Shown in pieces: positions 33,550 to 42,016 of a stretch of DNA of 49,962 bases. The notes under the pieces were generated by a model. The model was not told the origin of the DNA. It saw nothing but the letters and a program-made list of their open reading frames with translations, and did not search any database. This DNA comes from QAMH01 sp900556425. Lineage in GTDB: Bacteria > Actinomycetota > Coriobacteriia > Coriobacteriales > QAMH01. A program made the translations under genes and the position numbers. Numbering within the stretch: position 1 is the stretch's first letter; every line of letters begins with the position of its first letter. Location: assembly GCA_902475535.1 (NCBI GenBank), contig CABRZR010000016.1, positions 1 through 49,962 on the forward strand. Direction: 5' to 3'.

Positions 33550-36111
33550 TTGGAGATGGCACAGGCTGAAACCAAACATAGAACGGTTCAGTCAAACCGG
33601 TACCGTGCAAGACGGATCGGGTTCATTGCTGTTGCCATCGTATGTGCTGTACTCGGTATTTGGCTCCTCATCTTCAACTTCGGGCTCGCCTCGCGCACTC
33701 AGCAGGTGGCCGTGCAATACGTGAGCACCACGCAGCCCGTCGCGGACATTCTGCTCATCATGAGCTATGACGAGTCTGAGGCCAATACGCCACGAGCGCG
33801 TGATGGCGTGCTCGACGTGATGGAGCGCAGCTCGGTCAACGTCGATGTCGTCTACATGGACGCGTACAACGCGCCGCTTGGGAGCGATGCCTACAACGCC
33901 TGGGTGAGCCAACTTGGGCAAAAGGTTGCGCAACATGGGCGCTATGCGGCCGTGATCTGCGCCGATGACGAGGCGCTGTACTTCATGGAGAACAACCACG
34001 ACAGCATGTTCCCGAGCACCCCTGTCGTGTTCTTTGGCATTAATGACTTCAGCCATGCGCTGTACGCGACCTCGAGCGGGTACATGACGGGCATGGTGGA
34101 GCAAAGCTATGTTGGCTCGATGATGCAGGCGACGAAGAAGCTCATGCCTGAGGCGACGAGCTTCACCGCCATCATCGACGAGACGCCTGCAGGTATTGGC
34201 AATCGCGCGCAGTTCGACAAGGCGCTCAAGTCCTTCGAGGGCATGACGGTGACGTACATCAACGCATCGCAGCTCACGCACGAAGAGCTTGCCACCAGTG
34301 TTGCCGGTGCCAGTAAGGATACCATCGTGTTCCTGCTCGATGCGAACAATGATCGTTACGGGAATGTCTACTCGCTCGATAACAGCGTCGCATATATTAC
34401 AGGTGCCTGCTCATGCCCTGTCTTCCGTGCCACCATCGGTGGCGTTGGGGGAGGGATTGCGGGATCGGCTTTCCTCGATCCGGAGAATGACGGCCAGCGT
34501 GCTGCACAGCTCGCGATTCATGTTCTCAATGGCACGCGACCCGCGGAAATCGAGCTCGTGAAGGACGGCACGCTCGGCTATATCTTCGATCAGCAGGTGC
34601 TGAGCGACCACGGGCTATCGACGTCAAACTTGCCGGCGGGCAGCTCCGTCATCAACCGCAACTACTTTAGCTTCGATACGCTCATGCTCGTTGTGCTACC
34701 AGTTGCCTTATTAGCGCTCGCAGCCTTCTTCTTCGTTGCATCACTGCGTCTCGGTCGCCTCGCGACGGCTCGCAAGCCGCGCCCCGTGCCTGTTCCCGCA
34801 CGGGCGGTTACCGCGCCTGAGGTGGCATCTGAGCCCGAGAAACCGCAGATCACGCAAAGCGTGTACCGTGACGAGGTCACGGGCCATCATAATATGCAAT
34901 GGCTTGCGGAATTTGCGCAAGGCTCTCAGGCAAACGACATTCGCGCGCTCGTCGAAGTCGAGATCGTTGCCTACGAAGACATCGTCGCTGCTTTCGGGCG
35001 CGCCGTGAGCGAGGGACTGCTGCGCTGCGTCACCGAGCGCATGGAGGGCCTCGAGAAGGCGTTCCTCGTACGTTCCGCAGGCGCCCAGTTCTTCCTTGGC
35101 TTCGAGACCGAAGTTCCCCATGGATCGCATCAGATCGATTTCCTCGAGTATCTGTTGCGCCAACCCGTGACAGTCGACGAGGACACTATCGAGTTCGATA
35201 CGCGCATGGCTGTGACGAACCGTCAGCCCGGCATGACGATGGACGACATGATCGCGGGCTCGGACTATGCGATACGCCAGGCGCGCGAGTTCGGCGGCGG
35301 ACACAGCGTCGTTTTCTACGATGACAACATGCGGCATGCAATGGAGGACGCGCGCGAGATCACGGCCCTGCTTCGCATCGCGATTCGCAACGAGGACTTC
35401 GTCGTTTGCTACCAACCGCAGATCGACCTGCGCCTCAACGACGTGGCCGGTTACGAGGCGCTCGTGCGCCTCAGGAACGACGAGTATCCGCCCGCGCAAT
35501 TCATCCACGTGGCAGAGATGAACGGCATGATCGTTGACATCGACCGCATCGTTGCCAAGCGTGCGATCGAGCAGCTTGCCACCTGGAAGAAGCGCAACAA
35601 GCGCCTGCGCCCGATCTCGATCAACTTCTCGACTGCTCATCTCACGCGCAACGATGATTTCGTGGACTTCCTGCTCAGCGAACTCGCGGCTAACGAAATC
35701 CCGGCCGACTACGTCAAGCTCGAGATTACCGAGGGCTTCTTTAGCGCCAATAGCGAGCAGGTCGAGCAGGTGCTGCGTCGTCTCATCGACAATGGCGTCA
35801 CGATTGCGCTCGACAAGTTCGGCGCCGGTTATAGCTCCTTCTCTGATGTGATGTCGGTGCCGGTCGCGCTCGTGAAGATCGACAAGGCCTTCGTTGACAC
35901 CTTCCTCGTTGACGGTAACGACGACAACTTCGAAAACCTCGTGCGTCTGGCGCATGGTCTTGGGAAGAAGGTCGTCGTCGTGGGCGTCGAGAAGAAATGG
36001 CAGATCGAGATCTGTCGTGATCTCAACTGCGACATCGTCCAGGGGTACTACTTCTCGAAGCCGCTCTCGCCTGAGAACGCCGTTCAGTACCGCCCGAGCG
36101 CCAACGCATAG
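33550..36111 (+). CDS. Membrane receptor: periplasmic-binding-like sensor, degenerate GGDEF and EAL domains
   Basis: 853 residues. A transmembrane helix (about 18-40), an extracytoplasmic ABC-substrate-binding-like domain (about 60-360: ILLIMSYDESEANTPRARDG, VVFFGINDF, NNDRYGNVY), a second helix (about 378-399), then cytoplasmic domains. The GGDEF signature site reads SAGAQ (509-513), so no cyclase activity is expected. The EAL domain keeps E636-A-L, N692, E725/E728, D755, K776 and Q831. DDFGTGYS has become DKFGAGYS (K756), and the first Glu of EGVE is Val811. Losing a metal ligand and an active-site Glu suggests a c-di-GMP binder rather than a phosphodiesterase. It lies 188 bp after the giant-adhesin pair. 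Confidence 0.88.
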   Translation: MEMAQAETKHRTVQSNRYRARRIGFIAVAIVCAVLGIWLLIFNFGLASRTQQVAVQYVSTTQPVADILLIMSYDESEANTPRARDGVLDVMERSSVNVDVVYMDAYNAPLGSDAYNAWVSQLGQKVAQHGRYAAVICADDEALYFMENNHDSMFPSTPVVFFGINDFSHALYATSSGYMTGMVEQSYVGSMMQATKKLMPEATSFTAIIDETPAGIGNRAQFDKALKSFEGMTVTYINASQLTHEELATSVAGASKDTIVFLLDANNDRYGNVYSLDNSVAYITGACSCPVFRATIGGVGGGIAGSAFLDPENDGQRAAQLAIHVLNGTRPAEIELVKDGTLGYIFDQQVLSDHGLSTSNLPAGSSVINRNYFSFDTLMLVVLPVALLALAAFFFVASLRLGRLATARKPRPVPVPARAVTAPEVASEPEKPQITQSVYRDEVTGHHNMQWLAEFAQGSQANDIRALVEVEIVAYEDIVAAFGRAVSEGLLRCVTERMEGLEKAFLVRSAGAQFFLGFETEVPHGSHQIDFLEYLLRQPVTVDEDTIEFDTRMAVTNRQPGMTMDDMIAGSDYAIRQAREFGGGHSVVFYDDNMRHAMEDAREITALLRIAIRNEDFVVCYQPQIDLRLNDVAGYEALVRLRNDEYPPAQFIHVAEMNGMIVDIDRIVAKRAIEQLATWKKRNKRLRPISINFSTAHLTRNDDFVDFLLSELAANEIPADYVKLEITEGFFSANSEQVEQVLRRLIDNGVTIALDKFGAGYSSFSDVMSVPVALVKIDKAFVDTFLVDGNDDNFENLVRLAHGLGKKVVVVGVEKKWQIEICRDLNCDIVQGYYFSKPLSPENAVQYRPSANA

Positions 36112-37560
36112 CGGCTTTGACACCTGGCTGAGCTGAAGGCCGCTTCGTCCTCATAGGGTATCAATTCTTTAATGACTCATTGACTGCCTATCGCTAGGCT
36201 AGGGGAGGCGATTAAACGACGCCCTCAGAGCCGCTGTAAGGCGTTTTGAGCACATGGCCGGTCTCTTTATATCCATAGACTGCAAATCGTCTGAAAAGGG
36301 CGTTCTAAGCGCTCATAGGCCCATTTGTCAAAAACGAGCGCTGGCATGCATCGGTGCCTTTCATGTGGTGGAGGGTAAAGGCAATCACGAGCTGGTGCCT
36401 GCAAAATGCCAGCATGCTTGTGCGTTCTTTTATTTGCATGTATTGCAGATACCGGCTCGAATCATAGTAATGCAACATCTTGCTGAATAAACATGTTTAT
36501 ATGGACCCTATGAGAAGATAAAGGAACTGAGGCTTGTGAAATTATCTTTCCAGAAGGGGTTTACAGGAGTGTCGTATATTTCTTCTGGTACAAGATGTAT
36601 CTTGAAATGATGGTGCGGATTTTAAAGGCCTCTAGAAGAGGGAGCCTGTTTGATTTCTGAGTATGGGTTACATGAAACAAGCAGGAGCCAGCTAATATGA
36701 AAGTATATTTCATAACTAGACACTATAGGCAATAAGATGCATGTCTTCTTGCAAGCTAATTTCAGTTGGAACCAGTGCAAACTAAGTCATTTCATCAAGC
36801 GATTCCTACGAGTGCAGTCAAGTTAGGGAGAAATCCTACTTAATATTAAGCAGGTATCTATTAGAACTAATTTATAGACTCCATATCTCATTAGGTATTT
36901 TTCAGAAGCAACCTGTTTGAAATCGGTGTTTCATGTATTGCGAATTTCAAATTTAATTGGATGAGGCCAATGTTTCATGCAATTGGGTGGTTTGTCGTAA
37001 TTCTACAGATCTCTTCATGCCGCTTTTTGGCATAGGAGGGTGCCTATTTCTCTCCCTCTCTGTGAAGCTTAGAAACCCCATCTTTCGAAGCTCTTCAGGT
37101 CTTCATTGAGGCACTATCTTCCTTTTAGGGAAAGATAGGCGCTTTGACAACGATAATCTGCTCATAAACAACGGTTGAGAAGACCATATAGGCAAATGAA
37201 GTGTATGTTTGCAAAATGACAATATGTATAATAAAAGATAATAATTTTTCAAAAAATAAGCTCGTCAAAATTAGTAATTAAGTCAACATATGTCTAATTG
37301 TCGAGTTTAATAATTGACGAAATACCTGTAAATTTCTAAGAAGCTGGTATTTTCGCAGGTTAAGCAACTATTGAAATTGTTTTGAAAAGTAGGCAATGCG
37401 ATGCATATAAATTTAAGGACAGCTCAGTTGCTATGTTTCGGGGGAAATCCAAGATTCGCATCAGAGCGAATTTGATCGAGCGAAATAACTGAATCTTAGT
37501 CATATTTTGTAAATCAAGAATTATCCCCAGATACAAGAGTAAGACGCATTTTTACTAACC
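36112..37560. other. AT-rich gene-free island
   Basis: 1.45 kb without a convincing gene. Short frames such as 36254-36490 (78 codons) lack motifs and a ribosome site. There is an inverted repeat, TCGTCAA/TTGACGA (37262-37268 and 37314-37320), and a CTATCTTCC/GGAAAGATAG hairpin near 37121-37140. The composition is clearly lower in GC than both neighbours. I see no RNA gene. Confidence 0.5.
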
Positions 37561-37562
37561 AT

Positions 37563-37790
37563 GAAGCGAGATTTCTCGACTGCGGCGCTTCGCGCCTCCG
37601 CTCGAAATGACAAGGGGGGGGTCTGTTCCCTCATGGGCGGCGGCGGGGTCTGTCCCCTCATTGCCCGCATTGTCATCTCGACCGGAGGTGCCGCCAGGCA
37701 CCGGAGTGGAGAGATCTCTCGCCAGGAGATCTCTGGCCCTCAGGGGTCTGTCCCCCTATTGCCCAGGGGTCTGTCCCCCTATTGCCAACG
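37563..37790 (+). repeat. REP-like repeats and GGGGTCTGTCCCC motifs
   Basis: A GAGATTTCTCGACT...CTCGAAATGACA unit at 37567-37612 and an inverted TGTCATCTCGACCGGAGG unit at about 37671-37720. Between and after them are four GGGGTCTGT(T/C)CCC hairpin motifs, two of them in tandem as GGGGTCTGTCCCCCTATTGCC at about 37745-37786. This is the right-hand boundary of the AT-rich island. Confidence 0.7.
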
Positions 37791-37816
37791 GGGCGTTATT
37801 TTGGCGTGTAACGGAA

Positions 37817-37843
37817 AAGGGAGACCCAAGACGGGTCTCCCTT
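37817..37843. terminator. Intrinsic terminator of the pil operon
   Basis: An 11-bp stem with core GGGAGACCC/GGGTCTCCC and the loop AAGAC. On the minus strand it is followed by TTTTCC, 68 bp after the pilT stop. On the plus strand TTCGTTTT follows. Confidence 0.8.
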
Positions 37844-37910
37844 CGTTTTCGCGTGCAAAACGCCGTATGCGGCAAAATATTGCGTCGCCTGCGATGGCGA
37901 TCTAGCCGCC

Positions 37911-38987
37911 CTAGCCGATCTTCTCGGTCTCCATGCGGCGCTCGAGTGCGGTCGGATGGATACTGTGACGCAGCGCCGTCTCGGGCGTGATCTTGCCCTC
38001 CTTCACGAGCTCGAAGAGGCTCTGGTCCATCGTGCGCATGCCCTCGCGACCGCCGGCGGCGATGATCGAGTCGATCTGGTAGGTCTTCTCCTCGCGGATG
38101 AGGTTGCGGATGGCGGCGTTGGCGACCATGATCTCGAACACCGGCAGTGTCGTGCCGTCGATGGCCGGGACGAGCTGCTGGCTCACGACGGCCTGGAGCA
38201 CGAGCGAGAGCTGCATGCGGATCATGTGGCGCTGCTCGGCGGGGAAGGCGTCGATGATGCGGTCGATGGTGCCGGCCGCGCTGTTGGTGTGCAGCGTCGA
38301 GAAGATGAGCTGGGCCATCTCGGCGGCGGTGATCGCGATGCCGATGGTCTCGGCGTCGCGCATCTCGCCGAGCAGGATGATGTCCGGAGACTCGCGCATC
38401 GCGCTGCGCAGGCCCTCGGCGTAGGTCGCGATGTCGGTCGGAACCTCGCGCTGCGTCACGATGCAGTTTTCATGACGATGCACGTACTCGATGGGGTCTT
38501 CGAGCGTGATGATATGGCGATTGCGCTCGTGGTTGATGCGGTCGATGATGCAGGCCAGCGTCGTGGACTTGCCCGAGCCGGCAGGACCGGTGACGAGCAC
38601 GAGACCCTTCGTGAGGTCGGCGAGTCTGAGGACGCTGTCGGGGATGTGCAGCTCTTCGGGGTCGGGCAGGCCGAAGGGAATCACGCGAATGACAGCCGAA
38701 AGCGAACCGCGCTGGCGGAACACGTTGGCGCGAAAACGGCCGATACCGGGGAGTGCGAACGAGAAATCCTCGTCAAGATTGTCCTTTTCGACGAAGTTGC
38801 TGAAGTCGCGCCCGGCAATCTCGTAGATGGCCTCGACCACCGTACGCGTGCTCTCGGGGGTCAGCGCCTCGCCTTCCATGCGCACCTGGCGCCCGTTGAC
38901 CTTGTAGGTGAGCGGCAGGCCGGCCACCACGAAGATGTCCGACGCCTTCAGGTCGATCATCTGCTTCAAGAGCTCCGAAAGTAACAT
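37911..38987 (-). CDS. pilT: PilT-type twitching ATPase
   Basis: 358 residues, hexameric secretion-type ATPase that powers type IV pilus retraction from the cytoplasm. Order of motifs: an N-terminal domain with LPLTYKVNGR; Walker A GPAGSGKST; the Asp box EDPIEYVHRHENC; Walker B LLGEMRDAETIGIA; the His box STLHTNSAAGTIDRIID; then AIRNLIREEKTYQID and GMRTMDQSL, the C-terminal signature that marks PilT rather than PilB. GGAGAGGAAG precedes the ATG. It is last in a minus-strand gene set that includes the PilC platform and pilin-like proteins. Confidence 0.94.
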   Translation of the reverse strand: MLLSELLKQMIDLKASDIFVVAGLPLTYKVNGRQVRMEGEALTPESTRTVVEAIYEIAGRDFSNFVEKDNLDEDFSFALPGIGRFRANVFRQRGSLSAVIRVIPFGLPDPEELHIPDSVLRLADLTKGLVLVTGPAGSGKSTTLACIIDRINHERNRHIITLEDPIEYVHRHENCIVTQREVPTDIATYAEGLRSAMRESPDIILLGEMRDAETIGIAITAAEMAQLIFSTLHTNSAAGTIDRIIDAFPAEQRHMIRMQLSLVLQAVVSQQLVPAIDGTTLPVFEIMVANAAIRNLIREEKTYQIDSIIAAGGREGMRTMDQSLFELVKEGKITPETALRHSIHPTALERRMETEKIG

Positions 38988-39002
38988 GATTCTTCCTCTC
39001 CT

Positions 39003-39650
39003 TTACATGCCCGACCAAAGGGTATCGGTCTCGGCGCTATTGACCTTGGCTGTCATGTTCCACTTGGTGATGCGGTACGTCCCACCCGAGCCGAGCTCGA
39101 GCTCGATATCGAGCACGCGTCCGCTTGGGCAGGTGAACTGGGCGGTGATAGTGGAGCCGTCGAGCTCAGCGCTCACCTCGATGACGTCATCGGTCGCGGC
39201 GGCTGCCTCGTCGCAGATCGTGGGCAGGGCGCTTGCGAGCGATCCGGCGGCGGTGATGGCGTTCGCGCTGGCGGCATCTTGCGTGGTGGTGGCAGGATCG
39301 TCCGCCGTGGCGGGCGACGCGGCCGGAGCCGAAGAGCTGGCATCCGATTGACCCGTGCGTGCCGCGAGCTCGGCGGCGGCTTTCTCGGCCGCGGCCCTCT
39401 GGGCGGCCGCGCGTTCGGCGGTGACGGTCGCGTCGGCATACCTCGCGTCGATACGGGCGACGAAGGTCTGGGCGGCGGTCTCGGCCTGGTACTGCTGGGC
39501 CATGGAGTCGGCCTGCAGCGTGGTGAGGCGATAGGTCGCGTTGGAGGTGGCGATCGAGAGGACGGCGAGCGTGGCGAGGCAGATCACCGCGATGAGGGCG
39601 AACAGCGAGATGGGGCCAATGCGCACGGAACTCTGCGAATCGTGCATCAT
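39003..39650 (-). CDS. Membrane-anchored pilus-locus protein
   Basis: 215 residues from the ATG at 39650, which overlaps the preceding stop (ATGATG) and follows GAGGTGAG. One N-terminal helix (ISLFALIAVICLATLAVLSI, residues about 14-33) is followed by a long Ala/Glu-rich, probably coiled-coil region with TAERAAAQRAAAEKAAAELA. A Ser/Thr/Ala linker comes next, then a C-terminal beta-rich part (ITAQFTCPSGRVLDIELELG). The shape is pilin-like: hydrophobic helix first and a globular part last, but no clear prepilin cleavage motif is seen. It probably acts as a minor or structural pilus component. Confidence 0.75.
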   Translation of the reverse strand: MMHDSQSSVRIGPISLFALIAVICLATLAVLSIATSNATYRLTTLQADSMAQQYQAETAAQTFVARIDARYADATVTAERAAAQRAAAEKAAAELAARTGQSDASSSAPAASPATADDPATTTQDAASANAITAAGSLASALPTICDEAAAATDDVIEVSAELDGSTITAQFTCPSGRVLDIELELGSGGTYRITKWNMTAKVNSAETDTLWSGM

Positions 39651-40048
39651 CTCACCTCGCTTACGTAGCGGGCCGTGGTCAGCGTGTAGATGTCCTCGTA
39701 CTCGTTGGAGACGGTGATCGTCGCCTCGTAGAGCGTGCCGCTTGCCGTGAACTGCGGCGTGATCGCGCAACGCACTGACAGGCCATCCTGGCCGGCCTCG
39801 GAGATCTCGGCGCTCGTGGGGTTGGCCGAGAAGCGCTCGGCGGCGTTGGAGGCGACGGTGATCGCGCGCTCGAGCTCGAGGCTCTTCTGCGCCTGGTTGG
39901 CCGAGGCGAAGAAGAGCTGCGAGACGATGGCGAGGGTGATGACGAGGAAGACGAAGAGGACGAGGGCCTCGACGATGAAGGCGCGGCCGCCCCGGCGCGT
40001 GCGACGCGGTGCGCGAGGCTCGTTCGTATGTGCGGCGCGCGTGCTCAT
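39647..40048 (-). CDS. Prepilin-like minor pilin
   Basis: 133 residues. The N terminus has a basic leader, then GGRAFIVEALVLFVFLVITL. This resembles a type IV prepilin signal, with Glu at about position +5 of the mature helix and an unusual residue at -1 instead of Gly. The rest (SLELERAITVASNAAERFSA, then GTLYEATITVSNEYEDIYTL) resembles PilV/PulJ-type minor pilins. The start overlaps the upstream stop by one base (TGATG), and the stop overlaps the next gene. Processing would need a PilD peptidase encoded elsewhere. Confidence 0.78.
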   Translation of the reverse strand: MSTRAAHTNEPRAPRRTRRGGRAFIVEALVLFVFLVITLAIVSQLFFASANQAQKSLELERAITVASNAAERFSANPTSAEISEAGQDGLSVRCAITPQFTASGTLYEATITVSNEYEDIYTLTTARYVSEVR

Positions 40049-40563
40049 CAGCTGTCTCCCTGCATCGTGCGCAGGGCCACTTCCGTGGTGCCCTGGTCGG
40101 TCTTGATGGTGAGCAATCCGCTATCGTACGAAAGGTCTAACTTGGACGAATCCGCCAATTTGACGGCTCTACTCGCATCATAGGGGGTACCCGAAACAGC
40201 GTATTCCTCGACAATTGCATCATTTATGAGGTAGATACGGGTCTCATAGGTACCCGTGTCGAGGTACTCCACGAGCACGAGGGAGGGGCCTTCGGGGCCC
40301 ACGCCGACGCGGACGGCGTTTACCCCATCGCGCGCACGGACGGTGTTGCCGATGAGCTGCTTGCCGAGACGCCCCTCGTCGGTCGACAGCTGGATGCTGG
40401 CGACGTTCTTGTAGATGGTGACGCCCGTGACGAGCGCAACGAGCAAGATGGCCAGGAAGACCAACATAAGCAATGCGGGGAAGTAATTTCGACGCCGTTT
40501 TTCGGGCTTTTCAGCTCGTATGGTCGTCAAAGCGTTGAGAATGTCGGTGTTTCGCTGAGTCAT
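40048..40563 (-). CDS. Pilus-locus protein, DUF4860-like
   Basis: 171 residues from the ATG at 40563, which forms an ATGA overlap with the upstream stop. A charged N terminus (KPEKRRRNYFP) leads into one membrane helix (ALLMLVFLAILLVALVTGVTI). An extracytoplasmic beta-rich domain follows: ARDGVNAVRVGVGPEGPSLVLV, cut short here, then YETRIYLINDAIVEEY. I recall similar proteins listed as DUF4860 in Coriobacteriia pilus clusters, but this was not checked. It probably forms part of the pilus tip or scaffold. Confidence 0.72.
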   Translation of the reverse strand: MTQRNTDILNALTTIRAEKPEKRRRNYFPALLMLVFLAILLVALVTGVTIYKNVASIQLSTDEGRLGKQLIGNTVRARDGVNAVRVGVGPEGPSLVLVEYLDTGTYETRIYLINDAIVEEYAVSGTPYDASRAVKLADSSKLDLSYDSGLLTIKTDQGTTEVALRTMQGDS

Positions 40564-40886
40564 CGCACGCTCACCGCCACGCTCGGGGGTATGTTGTCGG
40601 CGAACCATTCGTAGTTGATGATGTAATCGTCATGGTTGACCGTGAGGCCGTAGGCATCTTCGAGATGCGAGAGCGACGAGGGGTAGGAGCCCTCGATCGC
40701 GTAGCACTGCATGGCCGTCGACAGGATCGACTCGCGGATGGAGGCCGTGCCTTGCTCGCGCGACATCTTCTGGAAGGCGAGCGTGCCGATCACGAGGGCC
40801 ACGATGAGGACGAGCGCCACGAGCGTCACGATGACGCCACGCACGCGGCGTGCCCTGATCTCTGATTGTGTGCGCTCGTGATACAT
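40560..40886 (-). CDS. Small pilin-like membrane protein
   Basis: 108 residues. A basic N terminus (RARRVRG), one helix (VIVTLVALVLIVALVIGTLAF), then a conserved-looking tail with STAMQCYAIEGSYPSSL and HLEDAYGLTV. The phrase AMQCYAIEGSYP resembles the alpha1-C region of pseudopilins, where an IEGSYP-type turn follows the helix. It is the first of four overlapping small genes after pilC, with a 7-bp gap. It could be the main pilin of the locus, but the leader lacks a normal Gly-Phe cleavage site. Confidence 0.75.
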   Translation of the reverse strand: MYHERTQSEIRARRVRGVIVTLVALVLIVALVIGTLAFQKMSREQGTASIRESILSTAMQCYAIEGSYPSSLSHLEDAYGLTVNHDDYIINYEWFADNIPPSVAVSVR

Positions 40887-40893
40887 CTGCGTC

Positions 40894-41946
40894 CTAGCCG
40901 ATCGAAGTCATGATGCCGATGAGCGGGAGCATGACCGAAACGAGCGTCGCGCCGACTGCGATGGTGAGCAGCGCGGCGAGCATCGGCTCGATGCGGTCGA
41001 GTGCGCGGTCGAGTTGAAGCGTGGCGTCGTCGAAGAGCATGCCCGACATGCTCATGAGCACCTCGTCGAGGCTGCCGGCGTGGGCGCCCACGGTGAGCAT
41101 GTGCGCGTAGAGCGGGTCGAGGACGTCGTTTTCCGCGATGGCCTGTGCGAGGCTACGCGGGTTCTCGAGGTTCTCCATGGCCGCCAGCGTGCGTGCGAGA
41201 CGTGCCCTGAGCTTCTTGTGACGTACCGTCTGCATCGCCTGGCGCATGGCCGTCTCGGCCGTGATGCCGGCGGCAAGGTACGTGGAGAGCGCCGAGGTGA
41301 AGCGCGAAAGCGCGAGCTGGTACATGGCCAGCTTCGTGGAGCCGACATGCTCGAAGAGGCGCAGGACGCGCTCTCGGCCCGCCTGCGTGCGGCTCGAGAT
41401 CGCGAGGTAGATGGCGAAGAGGGCGCAGACGACCGTGATGCCGAAGGCGACCCAGCCGATGACGATGGAGGCGAAGCCCATGCCGGAGAAGCCGGCGGTG
41501 AGCGAGCCGGCCATGTTCTCGTAGACGTTCGTGAACACGGGGAGGATGACGATGACGGTCACGGCGAGGATGATGGCCATGATGCAGAGCAGCGCGGCGG
41601 GATAGCCCACCGAGCTGCGGACCTTTTGGAAGGTACGGTCCTCCTCGCTGTAGTAGACGTCGAGGGTGCGCAGCACCGACTCGAGGCGGCCCGACTTCTC
41701 GCCCGTCTCGACCATGTCGACGGTGTGCTGCGGGAAGGCGCCGGTTGCGCGCATGGAGGCCGAGAGCGACTCGCCGGCGATGATGCCGCGGTAAATCTGG
41801 TCGCAGACCTGCCTGAAGCGCGAGCCTTCGCGGTTTTCCGCGAGCAGGTGCACGGCCTCATCGACCTGCATGCCCGCGGAGAGCATGGTCGCGACGCTTC
41901 CGCAGAAGGCGGATAGGGCGCCGCTTTCGAGCAGTTTAGCTGCCAT
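40894..41946 (-). CDS. pilC: PilC/GspF-type inner-membrane platform protein
   Basis: 350 residues. Two T2SSF domains: the first opens FCGSVATMLSAGMQVDEAVHLLA and ends DRTFQKVRSSVGYPAALL; the second includes YQLALSRFTSALSTYLAAGI and TETAMRQAM-like repeats. Three membrane helices lie at about 115-140, 160-190 and at the C terminus (LLTIAVGATLVSVMLPLIGIM). The family forms the membrane platform that couples cytoplasmic ATPases to pilus assembly. CGAGGAG precedes the ATG at 41946. It is followed at once by the small pilin-like genes. Confidence 0.88.
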   Translation of the reverse strand: MAAKLLESGALSAFCGSVATMLSAGMQVDEAVHLLAENREGSRFRQVCDQIYRGIIAGESLSASMRATGAFPQHTVDMVETGEKSGRLESVLRTLDVYYSEEDRTFQKVRSSVGYPAALLCIMAIILAVTVIVILPVFTNVYENMAGSLTAGFSGMGFASIVIGWVAFGITVVCALFAIYLAISSRTQAGRERVLRLFEHVGSTKLAMYQLALSRFTSALSTYLAAGITAETAMRQAMQTVRHKKLRARLARTLAAMENLENPRSLAQAIAENDVLDPLYAHMLTVGAHAGSLDEVLMSMSGMLFDDATLQLDRALDRIEPMLAALLTIAVGATLVSVMLPLIGIMTSIG

Positions 41947-42016
41947 TGTTCTCCTCGCATCCCTCGTCTAGCGTGACGTTCATTCTAGTGCATCCTCGCA
42001 ATTATCGTTGAGCCGG

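Noticed and set aside
36254..36490. 78-codon frame after the EAL-domain gene.
   Set aside because: No motif, no ribosome site, and composition like the surrounding noncoding island.
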